Shown: positions 14,793 to 23,573, counted from the first letter of the stretch. The stretch is DNA of 64,000 nucleotides from CAWHBO01 sp963827735 (GCA_963827735.1 CAWHBO010000002.1:62001-126000), one strand, 5' to 3'. Made by a program: numbers and translations. The notes: generated by a model from the letters alone, not told the origin.

Positions 14793-16451
14793 CTACATCC
14801 CCATCATCCCCGGATTCATTCCTCCCATTCCCCCGCCCATGCCGCCTGAATGGTCATGACCTTTTTCTTCCGGCTTGTCGGTGATGACCGCTTCAATCGT
14901 CAAGAACATGATGGCGGCGCTCACGGCATTTTCCAAAGCACTTCTGACGACTTTGGTCGGGTCAATGACGCCGGCTTTTACCAAGTCCTCAAACTTGTTG
15001 ATGGCCGCGTTGTAGCCGATGTTGCTGTTGTTGCCTTTGTTCTCGCGTATAATATTATAAAGTATGAGAGAGCCGTCTTTGCCGGCATTGGCCGCGATCT
15101 GTTTGATCGGTTCCAGGATCGCCGTGTCAATGATGCGCGCGCCGACCGAGACTTCTTTCTTTTCTGTTATCTGCATGAAAGCGTCGCTGGCTTGAGCCAA
15201 GGCCAAACCGCCGCCCGGGACAACGCCTTCTTCCACGGCCGCCCTGGTCGCGTTTAAAGCGTCTTCAATCCGGTCTTTTTTCTCTTTCATTTCCGTTTCT
15301 GTGGCCGCGCCGACTTTGATGATGGCGACTCCGCCGGAGAGCTTGGCCAAACGTTCTTGCAATTTTTCTTTATCAAAATCAGAATCGGAATTTTTGATGG
15401 CGGTCCTGATTTGCTCAACCCGTTCGTCAATCTTTGACTGCTCGCCCTTGCCGCCGACGATGGTGGTGTTATCTTTGGAGGAAATGACTTTTCTGGCTTC
15501 GCCCAAATCCTCAATCGTCACATTGTCCAATTTAAGCCCGGCTTCTTCCGTGATAAACTTGCCGCCGGTAAGAACGGCAATGTCCTGAAGCATCTCTTTC
15601 CTTCTGTCGCCAAATCCCGGGGCTTTGATGCCAAGAACGCTGAAGATGCCTCTCAGTTTGTTGACCACGAAAGTCGCCAAAGCCTGGCCGTCAATGTCTT
15701 CCGCGATGATAACGAGCTCTTTTTTGCCTGATTGAGCGACTTTTTCCAGAAGCGGCACAATCTCTTCCGCTCCGGAAATTTTCTTATCCGTGATGAGAAT
15801 CAAAACTTCATTGAGCACCGCTTCCATCTTTTCGCCGTCGGTGACCATGTAATGCGAAACATAACCTTTGTCAAACTGCATGCCTTCCACGATTTCTTTT
15901 TCAACGCCGAAAGATTGTCCTTCTTCAACTGTGATGACGCCGTCTTTTCCAACCGATTCCATGGCTTCCGCGATGATCTCGCCGATTTCTTTGTTGTTGG
16001 CGGATATGGAAGCCACCTGAGCGATCTCTTCTTTGGATGAGATCTTCTTGCTCATGGCTTTAAGCTTTTTAACGATTTCAGCGGCCTTTTCTTCCATCGC
16101 CACTCTGATCTCAATCGGATCAACGCCTGACGAAACCAATTTAAGCCCCTCGCTGATCATGGCCTGCGCCAAAATCGTGGCCGTGGTCGTGCCGTCGCCG
16201 GCGGCGTCATTGGTTTTGCTGGCGACTTCCTTGATCATTTCCGCACCCAAATTTTCGTATTTGTTTTCCAAATCAATCTCTTTGGCGACGGAAACTCCGT
16301 CTTTGGTGATGGTGGGAGCGCCATAGCCTTTGTCTATGACAACATTGCGCCCTTTGGGCCCAAGCGTCACTTTCACGGCATTCGCCAATTTATCTACGCC
16401 GCTTTTAAGCGCGGCTCTGGCTTCTTCGTTGTATAAAATTTGTTTTGACAT
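14793..16451 (-). CDS. groEL: Chaperonin GroEL (Hsp60)
   Basis: A 552-residue group I chaperonin of normal length. Visible features are 'VTLGPKGRNVVIDKGYG' and 'DGVSVAKEI' (ATP site), 'DAAGDGTTTATILAQAM' (the catalytic Asp is in GDGTT), 'KAPGFGDRRKEML' and 'AAVEEGVVPGGGLAL', ending with a Gly/Met-rich tail (GGMGGGMGGMNPGMMGM). It forms the folding chamber with GroES in the cytosol. It lies 70 bp downstream of groES in one heat-shock operon controlled by the CIRCE element at 16923. Confidence 0.98.
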   Translation of the reverse strand: MSKQILYNEEARAALKSGVDKLANAVKVTLGPKGRNVVIDKGYGAPTITKDGVSVAKEIDLENKYENLGAEMIKEVASKTNDAAGDGTTTATILAQAMISEGLKLVSSGVDPIEIRVAMEEKAAEIVKKLKAMSKKISSKEEIAQVASISANNKEIGEIIAEAMESVGKDGVITVEEGQSFGVEKEIVEGMQFDKGYVSHYMVTDGEKMEAVLNEVLILITDKKISGAEEIVPLLEKVAQSGKKELVIIAEDIDGQALATFVVNKLRGIFSVLGIKAPGFGDRRKEMLQDIAVLTGGKFITEEAGLKLDNVTIEDLGEARKVISSKDNTTIVGGKGEQSKIDERVEQIRTAIKNSDSDFDKEKLQERLAKLSGGVAIIKVGAATETEMKEKKDRIEDALNATRAAVEEGVVPGGGLALAQASDAFMQITEKKEVSVGARIIDTAILEPIKQIAANAGKDGSLILYNIIRENKGNNSNIGYNAAINKFEDLVKAGVIDPTKVVRSALENAVSAAIMFLTIEAVITDKPEEKGHDHSGGMGGGMGGMNPGMMGM

Positions 16452-16486
16452 ATATTCTCATAACGCATAACTCATAACTCATAACG
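16450..16486. repeat. TAACTCA-type repeat between groES and groEL
   Basis: About four copies of the ATAACTC/ATAACGC word immediately before the groEL start, in the position of its ribosome-binding site. Same family as 5861 and 16811. Confidence 0.7.
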
Positions 16487-16521
16487 TTATAAAATTTGCG
16501 CCGTATAAATTATAATTAAAC

Positions 16522-16812
16522 TTATTCCAAAATAGCCAAGATATCGTTCTCAGAAATCACCAGATATTCTTCTTTGTCAATCTTAATTTCATCCGGAGAA
16601 TATTTCTTGAACATCACCGTGTCGCCGACTTTGACGCTCATTGGGGCGCGCGTACCGTTATCCAAAAGCTTGCCTTCTCCCACGGCAATCACTTCGCCTT
16701 GTTCCGGGCGTTCTTTGTCCATGGTGTCGGGAAGCAAAATTCCTCCTTTGGTCATTTGTTCTTCCGGAGTCGGTTTGACGACGACTCTGTCGTTTATCGG
16801 TTTTAGTCTCAT
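16522..16812 (-). CDS. groES: Co-chaperonin GroES (Hsp10)
   Basis: 96 residues from the ATG at 16812: 'MRLKPINDRVVVKP', the mobile loop 'QMTKGGILLPDTMDKE', 'GEVIAVGEG', 'VKVGDTVMFKKY' and 'EYLVISENDILAILE'. The frame is open for 39 more codons upstream, but that extension is encoded by the TAACTCA repeat and leader, does not resemble GroES and was not used. No clear SD precedes the ATG because the repeat occupies that position. It caps GroEL. Confidence 0.96.
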   Translation of the reverse strand: MRLKPINDRVVVKPTPEEQMTKGGILLPDTMDKERPEQGEVIAVGEGKLLDNGTRAPMSVKVGDTVMFKKYSPDEIKIDKEEYLVISENDILAILE

Positions 16813-16859
16813 AACGCGTAACTCGTAACTCATAACTTGTAACGCATAACTCGTAACGT
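16811..16859. repeat. TAACTC/TAACGC repeat abutting the groES start
   Basis: About seven copies of the 7-8 bp word run directly into the groES ATG, replacing a recognisable ribosome-binding site. Confidence 0.75.
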
Positions 16860-16922
16860 AAAAAAAGATGAACGAGCTATACAAAAAATTATGGTTCGAT
16901 AAATTAGTTTTTATAATTATGA

Positions 16923-16949
16923 TTAGCACTCTCCTTCTTTAAGTGCTAA
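16923..16949. promoter_or_regulatory. CIRCE operator (HrcA binding site)
   Basis: TTAGCACTC (16923-16931), a 9-nt spacer, then AAGTGCTAA (16941-16949). This matches the CIRCE consensus TTAGCACTC-N9-GAGTGCTAA at 17 of 18 arm positions. It lies just downstream of the groESL promoter, the usual place for HrcA repression of chaperonin genes. hrcA is not in this window. Confidence 0.95.
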
Positions 16950-16959
16950 ATACTTTACC

Positions 16960-16987
16960 ATTTTAACAGATTTGGCGGGGGTGTCAA
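16960..16987 (-). promoter_or_regulatory. groESL promoter
   Basis: TTGACA (16987-16982) and TAAAAT (16965-16960) on the minus strand with a 16-bp spacer; the predicted start site is immediately before CIRCE. Confidence 0.75.
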
Positions 16988-17069
16988 GTATTTGAAATTT
17001 TGTTTAATATAAAATAAAATATAAAGCATAATTAGCAATAACTTCGCGCTTACTTAAGTTTTTGTTAAA

Positions 17070-17102
17070 TAAAAAATCCGCGGCTTTGAACTTATCCGCG
17101 GA
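17070..17102 (-). terminator. Intrinsic terminator of the carbonic-anhydrase-like gene
   Basis: TCCGCGG (17077-17083) pairs with CCGCGGA (17096-17102), followed on the minus strand by about seven T. Confidence 0.8.
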
Positions 17103-17142
17103 CTTGCTAAAATAATTTTTCTTTTTAAAAAGCAATAACATG

Positions 17143-18783
17143 TTATTTCCTGTACCCTTTAGCGAGAAAAGGGAATACAGCAATCGTCTCTCTTTCCGGC
17201 CCCGTTAAAACGAAAACCGGAAATAAATTTCCGCTAAGCAGTGAGTGAGTGATATCCGTTCCTGGTCGATACAAATCAATCGCACGTTGCCGCAATGATT
17301 CGATTTTATTGGCAATAACGGCTGGTATATCTGTGTACTTTTTTTCAAGATACAATAGAAATTCTCTTTCACTCATCCCCATCCAATCTATACCGGGAAG
17401 ATCTGAGCAATTCATCTTTCTAAGGGAGTTAATCACTGTGTCTGATGGAAATTCGTTTAATCTTTCAAAAGTAAATGCCAATACTGGAAAAGTCTGGTAA
17501 TCATCACCTATCTCAAGCTTATTTATAGCATCTTTTTCATAAGCCGACATCATTCCTTTTTGCCTGTTACTTCTGACGATATCGCCACCTAGCTTCAAAT
17601 TTCTTGACAGCATAGGATCACTAGGTTCAATGCTGAAAGCATCAGCTCGATCAAATGGTCCCTTCTCGCTAAAAGTTATAGCGATAACTGATTCACGATG
17701 TTCCAGATAAGGAAACGGCCGCTCTGTTAAATCCTGTCTGTGATTAAACAGGAATCCGCTAAACGCACTGGACATAAGCAGAACACAACGCTGGCGGAGT
17801 TCATATTCGTCTATCTTTCCAAACAACTCCTTTATTTTTTCTTCCAACGGAGATGACAAAAGATATGACATTTTATCCCTTAAACGGCTCCAAAACTGCA
17901 AACTGGATTTTACATATTCCTTTTCATAATCGACGAAAAAATAATTATCCCTGAAGGCGTCGTAAAATTCTTCCACGATTGATTTGCTGGAAATAATTTT
18001 TTTTTCTTTAACAAAAACATCCAGCAGCTCTTCAGTAAAACCTGTTTCCATAACCCTGGGATCATCTAGATTCTTCTCTAAACCCATAAAACAATAGCCG
18101 TCTTTAGGATTATACGAAGTTTGGATAACCACGATTTTCTTTCCTGAAAAATTATGACTGACATAGTTCTTCAGGGCTTCGCTCATTCTGCTTTTTTCCA
18201 AAACATCATCAACCAACCCGTAATCATACACTTCGCACAATCTCAAATCGCCACTAATCACTCCTCCAGCCGCGCAAAACAAATGGCTGTCAAAAATTTC
18301 AGTAACACAGTTGTTGGAAGCCCGTGAAAAAGCGCTCCTGAGCATTTCAGTGAAAATACCTTCCCTTAAAAACATACCATTGCCGTCAACATCAGGAAGA
18401 AAATCCATCTCCAATCTGGCAGCTCCAGTTCGCAGGGAATAGCCGTGCAAGCCAAACATAATTTTAGCTAACACCCTGCCGTCCATGCATGCCAGCAAAT
18501 AAGGCCGTTCGCCGAAATATAACGAACGCTTAATCGTAATGGCTTTCTTCACTTCCGGAGAAGCTAACTCCGCAACTCTTTGATCGCGCGAATAAAAAAA
18601 CTGCATGATCTTAAAGCCGAGAATGGCTAAAATTTTTTCCCAATCCTTTTGATACCTGAATCCGATATGGATTGCCGCGGCTAAAAAATTACCTATCTGA
18701 TCCTTTATGCCTTTATCTAACTCCGGAACAGACAGACTATCCAGCAACTCCATTGCCCTATCTAGCACCCTCTTATCAATCAT
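17143..18783 (-). CDS. Carboxysomal-type (CsoSCA-like) beta-carbonic anhydrase candidate
   Basis: 546 residues, close to the ~515-residue length of CsoSCA. It carries the beta-carbonic-anhydrase catalytic set: C99-x-D101-x-R103 in 'LLACMDGRVLAKI' (CsoSCA has a CADGRL segment) and H167-x-x-C170 in 'SHLFCAAGG' (CsoSCA has HSGCAAHG). These would give the Cys-His-Cys zinc site and the Asp-Arg dyad; the C-to-H distance (68) is also like CsoSCA. A following strand, 'KIVVIQTSYNPKDGYCFMGLEKN', fits the same fold. Carbonic anhydrase interconverts CO2 and bicarbonate. No RuBisCO or carboxysome shell gene is present. The gene follows the hydrogenase-like complex on the same strand but has its own promoter and a leader hairpin. 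Family assignment is from motif recognition only. Confidence 0.5.
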   Translation of the reverse strand: MIDKRVLDRAMELLDSLSVPELDKGIKDQIGNFLAAAIHIGFRYQKDWEKILAILGFKIMQFFYSRDQRVAELASPEVKKAITIKRSLYFGERPYLLACMDGRVLAKIMFGLHGYSLRTGAARLEMDFLPDVDGNGMFLREGIFTEMLRSAFSRASNNCVTEIFDSHLFCAAGGVISGDLRLCEVYDYGLVDDVLEKSRMSEALKNYVSHNFSGKKIVVIQTSYNPKDGYCFMGLEKNLDDPRVMETGFTEELLDVFVKEKKIISSKSIVEEFYDAFRDNYFFVDYEKEYVKSSLQFWSRLRDKMSYLLSSPLEEKIKELFGKIDEYELRQRCVLLMSSAFSGFLFNHRQDLTERPFPYLEHRESVIAITFSEKGPFDRADAFSIEPSDPMLSRNLKLGGDIVRSNRQKGMMSAYEKDAINKLEIGDDYQTFPVLAFTFERLNEFPSDTVINSLRKMNCSDLPGIDWMGMSEREFLLYLEKKYTDIPAVIANKIESLRQRAIDLYRPGTDITHSLLSGNLFPVFVLTGPERETIAVFPFLAKGYRK

Positions 18784-18813
18784 CTTTCGCTCCTTGTGTA
18801 ATATGTTTATGAA

Positions 18814-18863
18814 TTTGCCATCACAAAAAATAATTTAAAAAATTATTTTATAATGACGGCAAA
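18814..18863 (-). promoter_or_regulatory. Leader hairpin upstream of the carbonic-anhydrase-like gene
   Basis: A 50-nt near-palindrome: TTTGCC-x-TCA at one end and TGA-x-GGCAAA at the other around AAAATAATTT/AAATTATTTT. It lies in the predicted 5' UTR between the promoter at 18907 and the SD (AAGGAG). It is too AT-rich to be a typical terminator and could act on mRNA stability or translation. Confidence 0.45.
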
Positions 18864-18906
18864 TATTTTCAAAGAACCGTTAATATAGGCAAAAACCTAA
18901 TAAAAA

Positions 18907-18935
18907 ATTATAATACAAATTTCACAAGAAGTCAA
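18907..18935 (-). promoter_or_regulatory. Promoter of the carbonic-anhydrase-like gene
   Basis: TTGACT (18935-18930), 17 bp, TATAAT (18912-18907) on the minus strand, directly after the stop codon of the complex's last gene. No terminator separates them, so read-through from the upstream operon is also possible. Confidence 0.7.
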
Positions 18936-18937
18936 CC

Positions 18938-20509
18938 CTATAAGTCATTACCCGAATAAGACAAATTAAAGCTCTTGTTGATCAACGGGAAATCAGGCAC
19001 CACATTGCCTTTGCCGGCGTAACCCATGACTGTCCAATTCAAAAATGAAGGATCTCTGGGTTCAACTCTGGAAATGTTGCCTGCCTGGTCGGTAGCGACA
19101 AAATAAGCGATTTCCCCTCTCCAGCCTTCCACCAAGCTTATGGCATAACTGTTCTTTTTTAATAAAATATTATGTGTTGACTGTATTTCCTTTCCGGCCG
19201 GTAATTTTTCCAATGCTTGTTTGATAACATCAAAAGCAGAATAAACCTCTTTGACGCGCACTCGAAATCTGGCATAAGCATCTCCGTCTGATTCGCTGGC
19301 TGGTTCAATTGCCAGCTCATCATATGCTGCATATGGAAAATCAATTCTAGTATCCATGATCATTCCTACCGCCCGAGCCGCTACTCCGACTATGCCATGG
19401 TCATATGCAATCTGATAGTCAAGCACGCCGGTTCTTTTCAAACGATTCAGGACTGTGCTGCTGCTTTCAGCGATATTTATGACTTCGGAAAAATCATTTT
19501 TGATTTTTTCAAGATTGGATTTAAGGCTTGCTTGCAATTCCGGAGCAATATCTTTCTTTACTCCCCCGACACTGTTAACACCGCGTAAAAATCGGCTGCC
19601 GGTTAAACGTTCATTCCACTGCATGATCATCTCTCTTAGCCGAGCGCCATTGCTGCCTCCAAAATTATAGCCGGTATCCAGCATCATTGCGCCCAAATCT
19701 CCAAAATGGTTGGCGAGCCTTTCCAACTCCGCAAAAATTACACGCAGATATCCGGCGCGAGATGGGATCTTGATGCCACCAAGATTTTCAATTGCCTGGC
19801 AATAGGCCAAGGAATGGGAAAACGAACTGTCCCCGGACACTCTTTCCGACAATCTCAATTTATCTTCAAAAGGCAAAACTTCAAACAATTTTTCTATCCC
19901 TTTATGCTTGTAACCCAATTTCGGTTCCAATTGCAGGATTTCTTCCCCGGCAATGCTGAAACGGAAATGTCCTGGTTCAATGATGCCGGCATGCACCGGA
20001 CCGACAGGAATCTCGTAAACCCCCTCCCCTTCAAGCTTCCTGAAAGCATAAGGAGTGTTTGCGATTTTAGGTCTTGTCTGCCAATCAAAATCTTTCCGTA
20101 AAGGGTAGACATCATCCGGCCAATTTTCGTGAAGAATGATCGGCCTGGGGCTGGGGTGACCCATAAGGTTAAGGCCAAAAAACGTTTTTAATCTTCTTTC
20201 ATAGCCAGATGATCCATGGATAAGATCAACAATGGATGGAAATTCCTCGCCGTCTTTCAATCGGAGATAAGGAGCGATAAAAAGATTCTGTCCGGGTACG
20301 CCAAAGATGTAGAATATCTTAAAGACTCCGCTCTCTTTTCTCTCGTCGGTGCAGCTGATGACTTTTAAAGATAACTTATGATTAAAATATAAATTTTTAG
20401 CCACAGCCAAGATATCGCTAGTCTTTGTTTCATAAGCGATGAGATTTTCATATTCCTCTATTTTAACATTGCTTAAGAGATATGCTTCAATGTTTTTTTT
20501 CTGATTCAT
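18938..20509 (-). CDS. HyfG/HycE/NuoCD-like large subunit lacking Ni-Fe ligands
   Basis: 523 residues: a NuoC-like domain (~1-120) fused to a NuoD/hydrogenase large-subunit domain (~165-523), as in HycE/HyfG. Strong family landmarks are 'GPVHAGIIEPGHFRF' (170-184), 'GYKHKGIEKLFE' and the C-terminal 'VVPDFPLINKSFNLSYSGNDL'. In active group 4 hydrogenases four cysteines in CGxC and DPCxxC bind nickel-iron. Here the first motif reads S225-G-D-S228 and the second D486-P-S488-F-L-N491, so all four are absent. The protein cannot be a conventional hydrogenase. This matches Ehr-type (energy-converting hydrogenase-related) proteins of unknown function. It is the last of six tightly packed genes (18-bp gap). 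Confidence 0.85.
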   Translation of the reverse strand: MNQKKNIEAYLLSNVKIEEYENLIAYETKTSDILAVAKNLYFNHKLSLKVISCTDERKESGVFKIFYIFGVPGQNLFIAPYLRLKDGEEFPSIVDLIHGSSGYERRLKTFFGLNLMGHPSPRPIILHENWPDDVYPLRKDFDWQTRPKIANTPYAFRKLEGEGVYEIPVGPVHAGIIEPGHFRFSIAGEEILQLEPKLGYKHKGIEKLFEVLPFEDKLRLSERVSGDSSFSHSLAYCQAIENLGGIKIPSRAGYLRVIFAELERLANHFGDLGAMMLDTGYNFGGSNGARLREMIMQWNERLTGSRFLRGVNSVGGVKKDIAPELQASLKSNLEKIKNDFSEVINIAESSSTVLNRLKRTGVLDYQIAYDHGIVGVAARAVGMIMDTRIDFPYAAYDELAIEPASESDGDAYARFRVRVKEVYSAFDVIKQALEKLPAGKEIQSTHNILLKKNSYAISLVEGWRGEIAYFVATDQAGNISRVEPRDPSFLNWTVMGYAGKGNVVPDFPLINKSFNLSYSGNDL

Positions 20510-20527
20510 AGTGGTGTTATTTACTTC

Positions 20528-21976
20528 TTATTTAAGCGGAGAATAAGTGGCAACAATTGAATTGATTAAAGATTTAAGCGGTGCTGGGATGTAAAAACTT
20601 AGGATCAAGAGGAGCAAAACCAAAATTATGGGCGGCAGCACAGTCCCCAAGCCTTTTTCTCCCGCTGATATATCTTTCTGCGGTTCGCCAAATAACATGG
20701 ACGTAGCATGCTTCAAAAATCCCGCAAAAACCAAAGCGAAAGACAAGAGAGCTGAAATAGCTATCACGGGATGCGTGGACATGCCCGCAGATAAGATATA
20801 AATTTTGGTAAGAAACAAACTGAACGGAGGGGTGCCGGTAATCGCCAAAAATCCGATGAAAAAAATAACTCCAGAAACCGGCAAAACTTTCAACACGCCT
20901 TTGACATTAACAATCTTTGTCGAACTGTATTTCAGAAAAATGTTACCTGATGACAAAAATAGCAATGACTTCGCAAGTGAATGATAAACCATATGCAGAG
21001 TCGCTCCAAAAATGCCGATACCGCCAAAACCAAAACCCAGCGCCATGATACCCATGTGCTCAATACTGGAATATGCCAATAATCGCTTATAATTTTTTTG
21101 AACAAAAATTATCAAAGCGGCGATAACGATTGACAGCGCGCCGAAGATGATCAACAAATTCTGGGAAAAAGCCTGGCCGACAGCGGCATCGGTCACCAGC
21201 TTGAATCGAAGGATCGCAAAAAAAGCGACGTTAAGAAGCACTCCTGACAGAAGACTGCTGATTGGCACCGGGGCTTTGCTATGGGCATCCGGCAGCCAAG
21301 TATGCATGGGGACCAAACCCATCTTTGTGCCATAACCCACCAAAATAAAAACAAAAGCGATCTTAACGATTGCGGGGTCCATCAGGCTCGCGTTAAAAAC
21401 AAGACTATGCCAATCGGCAAAGTTGTGACTGATGGCGGGGGCCATGAAAAGCAAAGTACCGAAAAATCCCAAAAGCAGACCGACTGAATTTATCATCAAA
21501 TACTTCCAAGCGGCTTCCATGGCTGTCGGTTTGTTATAAAAACTGATCAAAAACGCTGTGGAAAGAGTCGTCGCTTCAATGGCAATCCACATCACGATCG
21601 GGCTTGTGGTTGTAACCGCCAAAAACATAGCCATCAAAAATAAATGCAGCAACACAAAATATTGCCTGAATCTGCCGAGGCCGATGATCTGTTTTTCCAT
21701 TTCCGCGCGCAAATATGCGACGGAATACCAGGAAGCCATCAATCCTACGACGCTCAGAACAAGAACCAGAACCGCGCCCAAACAATCAACAGCAAAAAAA
21801 GCGGTCGCAGCGGATGTTCCATTTCGCAAGACTTGGGTAACAACGATAAAACCGGAAACCAATTCAATCAGTGCCGCGAATATAGCCACAATCCCAATTA
21901 ATTTCGTTTTGGTTTTAGCTAAAAAAGACAGAATAGCTGCTAAAAGGGGTGTAAAAATTATTAATAATAATGCCAT
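20528..21976 (-). CDS. HyfF/NuoN-like proton-channel subunit
   Basis: A 482-residue antiporter-like membrane subunit with ~13-14 helices. The conserved residues of proton-translocating NuoL/M/N proteins are present: E134 in 'MWIAIEATTL' and K218 in 'GYGTKMGLVPMHTWLPDAHSKAP'. The segment continuing 'VPISSLLSGVLLNVAFFAI' is characteristic of HyfF. In complex I and formate hydrogenlyase such subunits pump or conduct protons. Gap to the upstream gene is 4 bp, so it is translationally coupled. Confidence 0.88.
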   Translation of the reverse strand: MALLLIIFTPLLAAILSFLAKTKTKLIGIVAIFAALIELVSGFIVVTQVLRNGTSAATAFFAVDCLGAVLVLVLSVVGLMASWYSVAYLRAEMEKQIIGLGRFRQYFVLLHLFLMAMFLAVTTTSPIVMWIAIEATTLSTAFLISFYNKPTAMEAAWKYLMINSVGLLLGFFGTLLFMAPAISHNFADWHSLVFNASLMDPAIVKIAFVFILVGYGTKMGLVPMHTWLPDAHSKAPVPISSLLSGVLLNVAFFAILRFKLVTDAAVGQAFSQNLLIIFGALSIVIAALIIFVQKNYKRLLAYSSIEHMGIMALGFGFGGIGIFGATLHMVYHSLAKSLLFLSSGNIFLKYSSTKIVNVKGVLKVLPVSGVIFFIGFLAITGTPPFSLFLTKIYILSAGMSTHPVIAISALLSFALVFAGFLKHATSMLFGEPQKDISAGEKGLGTVLPPIILVLLLLILSFYIPAPLKSLINSIVATYSPLK

Positions 21977-21980
21977 ATTT

Positions 21981-22637
21981 TTATTCTGTTAAATTTTTCA
22001 TTGAAGCGACATCCAGTGACCCAAACTGCCTATATAACATTGAGGCAAAAACTGACGCTATGATAATCCACATTAAAATATCAAAAATTATTCCCATTTC
22101 AAGGCCGGCAGACTGTTCCAGCCCGGCAAACGATGCAAAAGAAACAATAGCATTTTCCAGAGAAAGAATCCCGATCATTTGAGACAAAGCTCCGCGCCTG
22201 TTGATTATCATGAATATTGAAATAAAAATTACCGCCATGGCGAGCAACAATGATTTTTCATGGCTTGGCGCCAGTGTCGCTAAAGGTTTGAGCAAATCAG
22301 CATTGGCGATAACCGTTAAAATAGCCAAAATGATCAAAGTGATCGGAGTGTTGACATAAGTGCTGATTATGTCTTTCAAATGATGCTTCCTGATAAGATT
22401 GAAAAAAAAGTACGGAGCAACAATCACCTTTACCCCAAGCATTAAAAAGATCACCAGCCAAAGAGAAAGATTAAATTTATCAACACCTAAAAAAAACAAC
22501 AAAGACACGGTCATAACTGACTGGACGATATACAGCAAAATGATAGATGCTCCCTTTTTGGACAAATTCATGAAAATCACAGAAGCAAAAATGATCGCTT
22601 CTATCAAAAATAAAAATTGAGGTGAAATATGTTGCAT
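21981..22637 (-). CDS. HyfE-like membrane subunit
   Basis: 218 residues with six to seven helices. The C-terminal half matches HyfE ('SQMIGILSLENAIVSFASFAGLEQ' then 'LEMGIIFDILMWIIIASVF'), with the two acidic membrane residues (in 'LSLEN' and 'LEMGI') that correspond to the NuoK-like proton path. HyfE is found in hydrogenase-4 and Ehr-type complexes but not in respiratory complex I, which helps place this complex in that branch. Spaced 4-5 bp from its neighbours. Confidence 0.85.
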   Translation of the reverse strand: MQHISPQFLFLIEAIIFASVIFMNLSKKGASIILLYIVQSVMTVSLLFFLGVDKFNLSLWLVIFLMLGVKVIVAPYFFFNLIRKHHLKDIISTYVNTPITLIILAILTVIANADLLKPLATLAPSHEKSLLLAMAVIFISIFMIINRRGALSQMIGILSLENAIVSFASFAGLEQSAGLEMGIIFDILMWIIIASVFASMLYRQFGSLDVASMKNLTE

Positions 22638-22642
22638 AAATA

Positions 22643-23569
22643 CTATATGATTAAACCCAAAGCAATCACGCTTAGGACGAATGATGTAAACAAAAGATCC
22701 GGCAACCGGAAAAATCTAAACTTGGCGATGCTGGATTCCAAAATCGCGATGAAGGCGCCGACGACGGAGACTTTTATGATCAAAAAAACGAATGCCAAGC
22801 TAAGCGAAGCAAATGAGACGGTGCCGGCAAGCCCCCAAGGAAAAAATAAATTAACTCCCAAAACAATAAAAATCATCAGCTTGTTGGATGATGCCCATTC
22901 CATCAGAGCCAATCTCTTGCCGGAATATTCCAAAATCATGGCTTCGTGGATCATTGTCAACTCAAGATGAGTGGACGGATTATCAAATGGAAAACGGCAA
23001 GTTTCACAAAGTAAAGCTATCATAAAGCTGATAAATGCCAACATAATTGGGAAAAAAGAAATTGCCGGAAGCGTCGCGACTGCTTTTGTGATAACGGACA
23101 AGTTGGTTGAATGCGCTATAACCGCTAAAGCCAGCATGGAAAATATCAATCCCCCTTCCGTTAAAGCTGCCAATGTCATTTCTCGGCTGGAGCCGAATCC
23201 TCCAAAAGAACTGCCGACATCAATACCGGACAAAGCCAGAAAAAAAGTACCAAGCGCTAAAATATAAATCACCACCAAAAAATTGCTTAGCGGATTATAC
23301 ATTACGCCGGTAAGAAGCGGCAGTCCGGCTGAGACTAAAAGCGTAACCGCAAAAACGATATAAGGCGCTGCTAAAAAGATCCAAGATGCGTCATGACTGA
23401 TTACCTCGTCTTTGTGGAACAATTTCCGCAGATCCAGGTAGGGCTGCCAAATTGAAGCGCCCTGTCTGCCTTGCAACTTGGCTTTTATCTTACGAATAAA
23501 ACCGGTTAACAATGGTGAAAGCAGCAAAATCAGCAAAATCTGAAAAATAATGAATATCGTTAACTGCAT
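22643..23569 (-). CDS. HyfC/NuoH-like membrane subunit
   Basis: 308 residues and about eight helices. Signatures are 'KAKLQGRQGASIWQPYLDL' near the N-terminus and 'LCETCRFPFDNPSTHLELTMIHEAM' followed by 'LEYSG' in the middle, as in HycD/HyfC/NuoH. This subunit anchors the peripheral arm and links it to the proton-channel modules. 4-5 bp gaps to both neighbours. Confidence 0.9.
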   Translation of the reverse strand: MQLTIFIIFQILLILLLSPLLTGFIRKIKAKLQGRQGASIWQPYLDLRKLFHKDEVISHDASWIFLAAPYIVFAVTLLVSAGLPLLTGVMYNPLSNFLVVIYILALGTFFLALSGIDVGSSFGGFGSSREMTLAALTEGGLIFSMLALAVIAHSTNLSVITKAVATLPAISFFPIMLAFISFMIALLCETCRFPFDNPSTHLELTMIHEAMILEYSGKRLALMEWASSNKLMIFIVLGVNLFFPWGLAGTVSFASLSLAFVFLIIKVSVVGAFIAILESSIAKFRFFRLPDLLFTSFVLSVIALGLII

Positions 23570-23573
23570 AAGA

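Noticed and set aside
16813..16929. 39-codon N-terminal extension of GroES
   Set aside because: Encoded by the TAACTCA repeat and leader; GroES proteins begin at MRLKPINDR.
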